64,000 bases of DNA, from contig LGRX02027184.1 of the NCBI GenBank assembly GCA_001247695.2, positions 18,263-82,262 on the forward strand, in the 5' to 3' direction. This document shows, piece after piece, positions 54,812 to 62,836 of this stretch; within the stretch, counting starts at the first letter, position 1, and each line of letters opens with the position of its first letter. The DNA comes from Cymbomonas tetramitiformis. Lineage: Eukaryota; Chlorophyta; Pyramimonadophyceae; Pyramimonadales; Pyramimonadaceae. The position numbers and the translations under genes are program-made. The notes under the pieces are model-generated. The model made no database searches, was not told where the DNA came from, and worked only from the letters and a program-made list of their open reading frames with translations.

Positions 54812-57800
54812 TCAAATGTGGGCTTGCTCAGCATACTGGGTCGTATCACCATCTGCCATGAACTTGCCCAAACTGAAAGTGAACATACCAATGCCTTCAC
54901 CTTCTCCGCCTTGTAACATTCTGGCTCTGACCAGTGGGTTCTTGAACACCAAGACCCACATACACCTGCGGCCAATAGGTCCATGTTCCAGATGCCCAAT
55001 CACATGCAAGCGTCCTGTCTGACTCAATCGTCTGAAGTACGCAGCCCTGCTTTCGGTCATGTCTGTTAAATAATAAGATGGAACGTGGACACATGCCACC
55101 ACACGACTGGCCATTACTGCCAATGGGAACGCGATATCCAGCGCTGCGAACCAAGGCGAAGTCACCACTGCGTCACAGACACCATACTTCTCCTTCCATA
55201 TGCGATAGTTACCCGGCTGAAGTGCATCATGCGCCTCAGACCAACCCAACTGAGAGTTCCAGTCATTGTTCATGAATCTCAACTGCGGCCATTGCTCTAC
55301 CATCACCTCACTGATGACCCCAGTGCCTGCCCACGGGTCCCACACGCCATTGACGGACTTCCAGTCCACCTCTGTCGCCAAACGCCTCACCTCAGAGGGC
55401 ACTGTGATAACCAGTTCAAGCCCCCACTGCAGCGCGCTAGCTTCTCTCACCTGAGCCTTGGTCATGTGCCTCAACTCTCCTCGTTTTTCAACTTCTTCTT
55501 CAGCCAGCGCAGGCCTAAGAGGTGCATCCCTCAGATGTCTTGCCATGGCCTTCTGTTCCCGATATTTCTTACTCAGCACCGTGCGATGCCCCTCATTCCA
55601 ATGCCCTGGCATGAAGATCTGCACAGCCTCAGAGAGCTTGTCCTGTCTTCCCCAATCAATCTGATCAGGCATGCCCAAGAACATGTCCTCCTCCTTCAAC
55701 AGCATCTCTCTTGATGAAATGGCATGCCAAGGCTGAAACTTGTTTCCCTTCACCACCCGACGAGGACCCACGTCTGCTGGCAACAGGCGCATCTCCGCCG
55801 ACAGCTTCTCATTCAATTGCTGCTCCTTCATGCCCAATTTGTCCTCTAGGGCACCGGAGCTATCGTCTTTCTGGGTCTGCACTTCGGCATTGGCGGCTTG
55901 CATCCCCGTGCCTGAGCACATGGGGCATAGCCACTCGCCTTCTGGTACTCCATCCAGTGCTGGGGTCAGACACCACAAGTGATACCCCCTGTTGCATGCG
56001 TCACACAACAGCATCTCTGCCTCCCCATCGGTCTTCCTGCAAACTTCACATGCTAGGTGCTTACTGGGAACGGCTGCACTGCAGTCATACTGATCTTTCA
56101 CCTGTAGGTGACATGGCGCGATGCTCTGCACGGTGCTCTTCTCTCTTAACTTGGTGGCGTCCTCAAGCACCACCACACCATCTCGCTGTATCTTAACCAG
56201 CTTCAGGATGGCGGATTTGGTCGCGACTTCCATGCCGCTGCGGGGCTTCTGCCTGATGTAGACGAAATCGCCCACCTTAAACTGGTGTGGACTAGGCTCA
56301 TAGCCCCCACCCCTTCTCCCTTCGTAATGTAATGTATCACGATGCTGTGCGACCTCCAGGCTGCAACCAGCGTGTACCATCAATCGCCTCACCACCTGTG
56401 CTCTCTGGTGGAGGTCCTTGACTCTGGCATCCTTCTCATCTTCGACCTCAGCAGCAAAATCCATGCTGGGCGCCCGTTTCAAATCAGGAGGCACTACTGC
56501 CTCCTGAGCGAACAACATGGTGAACGGCGCAACCCCCGTGGACTCCTGGCGTGCTGCATTATAGCTCAGCACTAGCGGCCAGAGCTGCTCATCCCATTCA
56601 TAATCGAGACCCTTCTCCAAGGCAAGCTTCTTAAAGCAGAACTTCATAGTGCGCACCACCCTCTCGGTAAGCCCATTGCCTTCTGGTGAGTCTGGCGAGG
56701 TGACCCGCCGGTCGATCAGGCAGTCTCTGCATAGCTGCTTGAACTCGCCTTCAAACTCCTTCCCTCCATCCACCAAGCATTCTGCCGGCGCTCCAAACAC
56801 AGCAAGTACATGACTGCGGAATGCCGCTGCGATGGTGCTCGCCTCCTTGTCAGGAATGGGAACGCAGATTATGAACCTGGTATAGTGCTCAGTCATGATG
56901 AGCACTCGGTTGTTGCCAGACTTGGTCTCTCTCCTCGAGGGCCATGCCAAATCCAGCGACCAGCGATACATGAACGACACGATCTCAAGGGGGGATAAAC
57001 ATGCCACCTCTCTCGCATAATGAGTCTTCACACGCTGACAGGTCTCACACTGGGTGACCACAGCCTCCACGTCTTTCTTCAGATCGGCCCACCAATGGCG
57101 CTGCCACAGGAGATGCTGTGTACGTCTTATGCCCCAATGTCCAGTTCTGGAGTGGTATTCCTTTACCAACGCGAGACGGTCAGCAGGCTTAGGTATTCTT
57201 ACCTCCTTGCCTGACATGGTGACCATGTAGATCTCGTCCGTGGCCTCGTCCCATCGATGTCGTGCTGCTCGCCTTCTTACTCGGCGAACTTCCTCTTCTG
57301 GCAACCTCACTCCACCATTGGACTTCAACCATCTGAGGCACCACGCATCATCGTGTACGTCTCTATGCTTGTCACGGTCTGACTGCTGCTCAGCCACGCT
57401 GGCCATCAGGTCCTCGAATCTGGTGGTACACGTCAACCTGGGGAGCCTCATCTCTGACTCTCTGGCAGGCGGACTCCAGGCAGGCACATCCACGTGCGCT
57501 GCTGGGGTTGCGCCCTCCTTCACGAAGTGGTTCTCATGCCTCTGACGATACTGCGCCATGGTGTAGAGCTGCCACTCGTTCTTCTTCTTCTTCTTCTTGG
57601 TTCCAGCCTTCTGTCGCTGGGCTCCAATTCCTTCTGCGCCTTTTTGCCCTTGCGAGCACATTATCCGCAGCTTCTCCTCCCAGTCGCGATGGGTCATAGT
57701 CTTCGCCACCTGCTGGGTGTATGCGTTCGAATTCTCAACCCATTCCGCCAGCAAAGCTTGCCTCTGCTGAAGGTCCGACCTCTCGTGGTCTGCCCAGTTG

Positions 57801-58684
57801 TTGTCTACAGCGATGGGCTGTCCTGGGGAATTCTCCGCCTCTGGGGATTCCTTGCTGTGAGGGAGCCCCTTCCTGCTTGCTTCTGCGACTGCCATCAGCA
57901 GTTCCATTGCCCTGCGATCCATGGCCAGGCCCAGAATGCTCGCCAATTCTACGTCGTTTAGGCCATCGGCCATGCGTAGCTCACTTGCGCTGTAGCCCAT
58001 GGCTCGCGTCTTCTCTTCGAGGTTCACTTCTCGAGATTCTTCCTCGGCGTCTTCGCCGTCCTGGTTGCGCACCACGGTGCCCATCCTCGCTCTTCTGAAC
58101 GCTCTTGACCCTTGCGTCGCCATGATGGTGGGTAGTGCCCTCAATGGTTCTCCCACCACGTTCACCACGTAGTGAGGCGCGCGGTCTGTCCTTATCACTG
58201 GCCTGGGATGCCAGCCCTTGCATATGATTGACGATACAATTCGTCCTTCTGGTCTCACCACCTTGCTCATGACGGAGCGAAACTGGTGGCTCTGGAACAA
58301 GTTGCTCCAATACGCTCGCAATCGATGTGCGTAAGCGCCTGCTTGTGCTGCATCAAAGGACACTGGTCTACCAATGACGCTGGCAATGTACGGGAACACC
58401 TCGTCCCTGATCTTGGTTCCAGGTCTGTGTGACAACGGAGAAACATTTTCCAGGATGTAGCCTGGAGGCCTCTGCCGCTGCAGCTGCTGGAGTGTGGACA
58501 GAAGCCTGACCACTTCATAAAATAATTTGTTGTGCCTGCCATCCAGGCCTGTGAGTGTTCCAGCAGGGGAGAGATCCTGACATGGGAACCCACATACCAT
58601 GACCCACTGGCGTCCTTGAAGAGCTCCTGCTCGTATGAAGTCGGCGCTGGTGGTCTCGCGCAGGATCTTGGGGTAAAGCCCCAA
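54812..58684 (-). CDS. Pol part 2: C5 methyltransferase C-terminal part, integrase, PHD finger, amino-methyltransferase-like domain
   Basis: A frame of 1,290 codons. It opens inside the C5 methyltransferase: VCGFPCQDLSPAG (catalytic PCQ, about 58570-58592), YILENVSPL (ENV motif, about 58440-58460), then QAGAYAHRLRAYWSNLF and a target-recognition-like region. Next is a charged linker with a Lys run. Integrase follows: HSRTGHWG ... CETC zinc finger (about 57170-57040), then DLAWP, LVDGGKEF and GLTERV giving a D,D34E triad (about 56960-56660). An SH3-like GDFVYIRQKP segment is near 56250. A canonical C4HC3 PHD finger (CEVC, CDAC, YHLWC, WLCPMC) lies at about 56055-55913. Last is an amino-methyltransferase-like domain: WDPWAGTG (about 55345-55318) and VVTSPWF (about 55165-55137). 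TSPWF departs from the canonical (D/N/S)PP(Y/F/W), so activity is uncertain. Confidence 0.88.
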   Translation of the reverse strand: MGLYPKILRETTSADFIRAGALQGRQWVMVCGFPCQDLSPAGTLTGLDGRHNKLFYEVVRLLSTLQQLQRQRPPGYILENVSPLSHRPGTKIRDEVFPYIASVIGRPVSFDAAQAGAYAHRLRAYWSNLFQSHQFRSVMSKVVRPEGRIVSSIICKGWHPRPVIRTDRAPHYVVNVVGEPLRALPTIMATQGSRAFRRARMGTVVRNQDGEDAEEESREVNLEEKTRAMGYSASELRMADGLNDVELASILGLAMDRRAMELLMAVAEASRKGLPHSKESPEAENSPGQPIAVDNNWADHERSDLQQRQALLAEWVENSNAYTQQVAKTMTHRDWEEKLRIMCSQGQKGAEGIGAQRQKAGTKKKKKKNEWQLYTMAQYRQRHENHFVKEGATPAAHVDVPAWSPPARESEMRLPRLTCTTRFEDLMASVAEQQSDRDKHRDVHDDAWCLRWLKSNGGVRLPEEEVRRVRRRAARHRWDEATDEIYMVTMSGKEVRIPKPADRLALVKEYHSRTGHWGIRRTQHLLWQRHWWADLKKDVEAVVTQCETCQRVKTHYAREVACLSPLEIVSFMYRWSLDLAWPSRRETKSGNNRVLIMTEHYTRFIICVPIPDKEASTIAAAFRSHVLAVFGAPAECLVDGGKEFEGEFKQLCRDCLIDRRVTSPDSPEGNGLTERVVRTMKFCFKKLALEKGLDYEWDEQLWPLVLSYNAARQESTGVAPFTMLFAQEAVVPPDLKRAPSMDFAAEVEDEKDARVKDLHQRAQVVRRLMVHAGCSLEVAQHRDTLHYEGRRGGGYEPSPHQFKVGDFVYIRQKPRSGMEVATKSAILKLVKIQRDGVVVLEDATKLREKSTVQSIAPCHLQVKDQYDCSAAVPSKHLACEVCRKTDGEAEMLLCDACNRGYHLWCLTPALDGVPEGEWLCPMCSGTGMQAANAEVQTQKDDSSGALEDKLGMKEQQLNEKLSAEMRLLPADVGPRRVVKGNKFQPWHAISSREMLLKEEDMFLGMPDQIDWGRQDKLSEAVQIFMPGHWNEGHRTVLSKKYREQKAMARHLRDAPLRPALAEEEVEKRGELRHMTKAQVREASALQWGLELVITVPSEVRRLATEVDWKSVNGVWDPWAGTGVISEVMVEQWPQLRFMNNDWNSQLGWSEAHDALQPGNYRIWKEKYGVCDAVVTSPWFAALDIAFPLAVMASRVVACVHVPSYYLTDMTESRAAYFRRLSQTGRLHVIGHLEHGPIGRRCMWVLVFKNPLVRARMLQGGEGEGIGMFTFSLGKFMADGDTTQYAEQAHI

Positions 58685-60836
58685 GCTCTATTGCATGGGG
58701 CGAGATGAGGTCAGGGTATCGTCTCAGCAATGCCGTACACCTGGCTCTGGCAACTGTCCGACTGCTCGGGGATATGTCCTGATACAGGTAGCGATCCACC
58801 TTCATCCCACTGCGGAGCAACATTTCTAGCCCAGCACATAGGCCTCCACATGGCTCATAGCACACCACGCCTTCCTGCCGAGCTTGCGAGAAGAATCGGC
58901 TGCCCAGCACCCTGGTGTCGACCTTCTCGGGCTTCAGGATGCGCTCACCTTCAAAGTACTCATTGCTGTACACAGCAGGGCTTCCCTCGCCATGCGTGCC
59001 TCGCGTCGGCCTAACCAGGCTCAGCGCCTTCCAAGCTGCTCTGGCTAGCCTCCCAGAGTCGGTCACCAGCTCGGGCAAGTCAGTGTCGAACATGCCCCCA
59101 TGATTGCATTCTAATTCCTCGTGGTAGTGCAAATCGAACAGACGATGCACTGGTCCTGTGCCCAGCTGCTCCATGGCAGCCATCCTGCAGTAGTTGGCAA
59201 CCTGCACCTCTGGCGTGGCCTCTTCCCCTGGGAAGGTATCCCCAGCCAACATAAAGCACAAGTGGTCACCGAAGTCCCTCGCGTGGACTTCCCCCACGCC
59301 TGCGTGTAACGCAGTCACCTTCTCCCTTTCATGCCTCGCTCCAGTCTCATCCGTCGTGGATGGCAGTGGGTAGCGAGATGGCACGTCAGCGTTGCTGTTC
59401 TTGGCGCCTGGCCGATACTTCACAGTGAAGTCGAACTCCTGCAGACTGATTGCCCAGCGTAGGTGTTGCCCTTGGAGATCAGCCTTCTCCATCAGGGTGG
59501 TGAGCGGTGAGTGGTCGGTCACTAAAGTGAAATGGACTCCATGCAAGTACTGCCTCAGTGTGCGCACCGCCCATACCACTGCGAGCATCTCCCCTTTGAA
59601 GCTGGCGTACTGTCTCTCCGTCTTACTCAGAGATCGGCTGATTGCCATACAAATGTATTCCTTCCCATCATCGTCCTTCTGGCCCAGCACTGCGCCAATG
59701 CCATAGGTGCTCCAATCAGTGTACAATGTGAGGGGTCTGTCGTAATCGATAGGCCTCAGGCACCTCCCAGAACAGAGAGCATCCTTAAGTTCTTGAAGTG
59801 CTTGGTCTTGCTCCTTCCCCCAGGCTGCCTTGATGTCAGTGACCTCCTTCTTGAGCAGGTCATTGAGAGGGCGGGCCATCTCAGAGTAGTTTGGCCCCCC
59901 TGGCTCACCCACCAGGCCCTTATAGTAGTTCATCATGCCCAAGATCGAGCGGAGCCCAGTCTTGTCCTGAGGGCTTGGAAGCTCTTGTATGGCCTTGCAT
60001 TTGGCTTCTTGCGCGCCAATGGAGTTGTGACCAATGCGATAGCCCAGAAAGTCCACCGTGGCTGCACCAAAGGTACTCTTGCCTGCATGCAAACGGATGC
60101 CAGCGTCCCCCAAGGTGCGAAGTACGTCCTCAACGTCCTTCAAATGCTGCTCAGGCGTGGAATCCGTATAGACCACTACGTCATCGACGTACGCCACCGT
60201 GCAATGCTGCAAGTGCCGTAGCTCGTAGTCCATGATTCTTACGAACGCAGAAGTAGCTCCATTGAGCATCTTCCTCATCTCCCCCAAGCGCACGTACTCT
60301 TGAGCAGCGGCGTTCTGGGAGAACACCCTACCAGTTCCCCCAAGACCATCCCCCACCGGGTAGTACTTGGTGCTCGAACCCAGAACGATGAGCTCCAGAG
60401 GTGGCGCTATGCTGCCATATAGATCGTACTGATGGAGGATGCCAGTCGAGAGGGACTCTATGTCCACCGGGCGGAGGTACCTGAGCAGCTGGTACGTCCA
60501 GACACCAGCGCTCTCGTACCAATGAGGGAGCTGAAGCTCACCCAGCAACTCCTCACTGTTGTACACTCGCGCATGATCCAGCGTGCAGCGCATCAGCTCG
60601 AGGTGCTGCGTGGCTGTACTTGGTTGTACACAGAGGACACGCTCCTTCAGATCCCACATGAGGGTGCCAGCGACCTCACCACTGGGGTACGTAAACAGCT
60701 CCTGGAGCGTGTGCTGCAGTCGCTGGATTGAGTTGAGGCTATCGAGCGCTCTGCCTTCTTCCCTGGGCTTGACGACGTCTTGCTTGTTGGCAGCGGGGAT
60801 GGCACGTGTGTCATATAGCTCCCCTTGAGCACCCAA
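58515..60836 (-). CDS. Pol part 1: divergent RT, RNase H, N-terminal half of a DNMT3-like C5 methyltransferase
   Basis: This frame lies -1 relative to the protease frame and overlaps it by 190 nt. The RT is poorly conserved at its N-terminus. By eye, motif A aligns as LELIVLGSSTKYYPV with Val (codon at 60384-60386) where catalytic Asp is expected. The YVDD box is intact (about 60180-60191). RNase H is clear: LYTDWSTYGIGAVLGQ, FKGEMLAV, VTDHSPL (about 59740-59470). After a linker comes VVCYEPCGGLCAGLEMLL, then MKVDRYLYQDISP (about 58880-58790). These are the SAM-binding motif and following strand of a C5 methyltransferase, with the VDRY signature of DNMT3-type enzymes. The frame then slips at a GGGG run (plus-strand CCCC, 58679-58682) and the domain resumes in the next ORF, so the last roughly 55 codons here are off-frame. 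Confidence 0.82.
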   Translation of the reverse strand: MGAQGELYDTRAIPAANKQDVVKPREEGRALDSLNSIQRLQHTLQELFTYPSGEVAGTLMWDLKERVLCVQPSTATQHLELMRCTLDHARVYNSEELLGELQLPHWYESAGVWTYQLLRYLRPVDIESLSTGILHQYDLYGSIAPPLELIVLGSSTKYYPVGDGLGGTGRVFSQNAAAQEYVRLGEMRKMLNGATSAFVRIMDYELRHLQHCTVAYVDDVVVYTDSTPEQHLKDVEDVLRTLGDAGIRLHAGKSTFGAATVDFLGYRIGHNSIGAQEAKCKAIQELPSPQDKTGLRSILGMMNYYKGLVGEPGGPNYSEMARPLNDLLKKEVTDIKAAWGKEQDQALQELKDALCSGRCLRPIDYDRPLTLYTDWSTYGIGAVLGQKDDDGKEYICMAISRSLSKTERQYASFKGEMLAVVWAVRTLRQYLHGVHFTLVTDHSPLTTLMEKADLQGQHLRWAISLQEFDFTVKYRPGAKNSNADVPSRYPLPSTTDETGARHEREKVTALHAGVGEVHARDFGDHLCFMLAGDTFPGEEATPEVQVANYCRMAAMEQLGTGPVHRLFDLHYHEELECNHGGMFDTDLPELVTDSGRLARAAWKALSLVRPTRGTHGEGSPAVYSNEYFEGERILKPEKVDTRVLGSRFFSQARQEGVVCYEPCGGLCAGLEMLLRSGMKVDRYLYQDISPSSRTVARARCTALLRRYPDLISPHAIELGALPQDPARDHQRRLHTSRSSSRTPVGHGMWVPMSGSLPCWNTHRPGWQAQQIIL

Positions 60837-62833
60837 CAGTCATTATCCTCGTCGTGATCCAACTTCTGGTCCACATACAGCCAGTTAGGGGGCAACAGCT
60901 GTTCCGCCATCACCCACTTCTGCTCGAGGCAGCGGACGAACTCCACGCAGACATGCTCCTGGGAAGGTCTGGCTGGTATGTCCTCGGGGAGCTCTTGAAG
61001 GATGCGGCAAAGACGCGCCACATGGTGTCGGTCCAGGTACAGTCTCTGGTCCGCCCAGTTGTGGTCAAGATGAACGTCCAGAGGTGGACGACCCCCGGTC
61101 AACTGACTATCGGTGACCCACTTCGTGCGCCCACCCACCCAGGGGTTTGGTGCTGCGTAAAGTTGCGCAAGCATGCGCTCTGACCCTGCCAGCTCGACGG
61201 ACGTCAGTGACGCCAGGTAGCTCCTTCGACCTCCTTCAAGCGAACATGTGTGAACGCGAGATGCCGCCTCGACCTCTGCGCGTGTGGCGACTCGGGGTCT
61301 AGGGGGCGCAGCGGATGGCCCTGACGAAGGCATCGGTGACCCCACCGGCGACTCCTCGCCGTCAAGGATGTGCTCAGACCGAATCCCAGAGGCAGCAAAT
61401 CTCTCCTCCCTCGTGCTCGGGGGTGGGCACCCCAGCCATTTGCACTCCGTCTCATGCCCGAAGATCTCCGATTGTAAACATACCACCGGGTCCAACCTCC
61501 TGGGCTGGTGAGGACGCTTGGGTGTCGTCATGTCGACCAGCGGAAGAACCACCTCAGCATCCATGCCCAAAACCTTCGGTGCATGCGACACGGCCACGCA
61601 ACTTCCCAACTTGATGTCAATCATCAGGGAGTTCTTCAGCGGCCCAGTGCCTATCAGCAGGTCCCAGGAGTTCTCAGCCTCGAAGGTCACGAAGGCGTAC
61701 AACCGGTGAAGCGTCATGTGCGGCGTGCCCGCAGCCAAAATGACGTCCACGTAGCAATAATGGGTGAACTTTGTGGGACTGTTGTCACATCTGGTGACCT
61801 TGGCGCCGGTGGTGGCTTCATAAATTGTGAGACCCAGCCGCCTCACAACAGAGATCGAGATGATGTTACAGTTGGCGCCGGTGTCCATGAGGATTGCCCG
61901 GTACAGCATAAGCTCGCCACCAGATGACACCAGCGCAAGCCCCTCATATAGAGTGGCGTTCTGCAACTTGCAGATGGGCTGCACTTGAGCCATCAATAGC
62001 ACCTGCTCGTCGGTCAGATGCTGCGTCATCTTTGCCCTCAGTGCGTCGTAGGCGGAGGTCTTGATGGTACCAGCTCGCACATGTCCATGGTCACTGAAGT
62101 CAACCACCCCCAGATCGTCCACGTAGGCAGCAGCTGCACATCGAGCGGCGGCGCTGTCGACCACCCCGTTGGGCATCTCGTCCAATGGCACCTCCTCGGT
62201 TGCACAATGTCCTGAACCGTCTGCTTCCCTTCTTACTCCTTGCGTCGCCGTGGCGTGCGTGTCTTCCAACTCATGCTCATTGACCTCGGTGGGCTGTTCG
62301 GTTGCATCATTCGGATCCTTGCCCATGAGCTCCTCCAGCGCCAAAAGGTTCTCGATGTCCTTCGGGAGATCGATGGCGTTCTGGGATATCAGGATGGCAG
62401 CAATCTGCGAGCAGGCACGCACGGAGCTGCGAAGATTGGATGCCAACAGGTGGACCTTCCTGCTGAGCACGTCGGGAGGAACGGCCCTAGGCACCTGAGC
62501 GGCCCTGTCGAACTCCTCCGGCGTCTTGACCTGGAAGCCCCGCATCTGCTGAGTGCTGCCCAAGGCGACAGCGGCGCTGGCCTGGAGACTCGGTGCGTGA
62601 TCGATGCCAACACCATGACCACCTTCCAGCCCACCCCCAGCAGGGCAGTCCTGCTCATCCTCCTCGTATTCAGCCTGTTGGGTGAAGTTGGAGTCGTACT
62701 CGGTCTCCGCATCGCTGGCCTCTGATCGGGCCTGTGCATCGGCGATCTTGTCATCCTTTGGAGGTGACCCTGCCTGGAGGCCTGACAATTCTGCGGCGAG
62801 TTTCTCCTTAACCTCGGCACTGGCAGCCACTTG
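60647..62833 (-). CDS. Protease region of the minus-strand element, in frame with Gag after a UAG
   Basis: The frame begins with the CAA codon directly after the Gag UAG (62836-62834) and stays open to 60647. The first 200 residues are acidic and Ala-rich. The aspartic protease motif MDTGANCNIISISV (DTGA at about 61885-61874) is followed by YVDVILAAG and LLIGTGPL, the usual flap and C-terminal strand features. A Pro/Arg-rich linker with ECKWLGCPPP follows. True product continuity into RT needs a -1 shift near 60836, after which the remaining codons look non-native. Confidence 0.8.
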   Translation of the reverse strand, partial: QVAASAEVKEKLAAELSGLQAGSPPKDDKIADAQARSEASDAETEYDSNFTQQAEYEEDEQDCPAGGGLEGGHGVGIDHAPSLQASAAVALGSTQQMRGFQVKTPEEFDRAAQVPRAVPPDVLSRKVHLLASNLRSSVRACSQIAAILISQNAIDLPKDIENLLALEELMGKDPNDATEQPTEVNEHELEDTHATATQGVRREADGSGHCATEEVPLDEMPNGVVDSAAARCAAAAYVDDLGVVDFSDHGHVRAGTIKTSAYDALRAKMTQHLTDEQVLLMAQVQPICKLQNATLYEGLALVSSGGELMLYRAILMDTGANCNIISISVVRRLGLTIYEATTGAKVTRCDNSPTKFTHYCYVDVILAAGTPHMTLHRLYAFVTFEAENSWDLLIGTGPLKNSLMIDIKLGSCVAVSHAPKVLGMDAEVVLPLVDMTTPKRPHQPRRLDPVVCLQSEIFGHETECKWLGCPPPSTREERFAASGIRSEHILDGEESPVGSPMPSSGPSAAPPRPRVATRAEVEAASRVHTCSLEGGRRSYLASLTSVELAGSERMLAQLYAAPNPWVGGRTKWVTDSQLTGGRPPLDVHLDHNWADQRLYLDRHHVARLCRILQELPEDIPARPSQEHVCVEFVRCLEQKWVMAEQLLPPNWLYVDQKLDHDEDNDCWVLKGSYMTHVPSPLPTSKTSSSPGKKAERSIASTQSSDCSTRSRSCLRTPVVRSLAPSCGI

Positions 62834-62836
62834 CTA
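62834..62836 (-). promoter_or_regulatory. Candidate readthrough stop codon between Gag and Pol
   Basis: Gag ends CAU UAG and the same frame continues CAA GUG GCU for another 728 codons with protease. UAG followed by CAA fits the first part of the known UAG-CAR-YYA leaky context, but the third codon (GUG) does not. In-frame suppression of UAG is how murine leukaemia virus makes Gag-Pol, so the layout is plausible. A simple nonsense mutation is the alternative. Confidence 0.5.
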
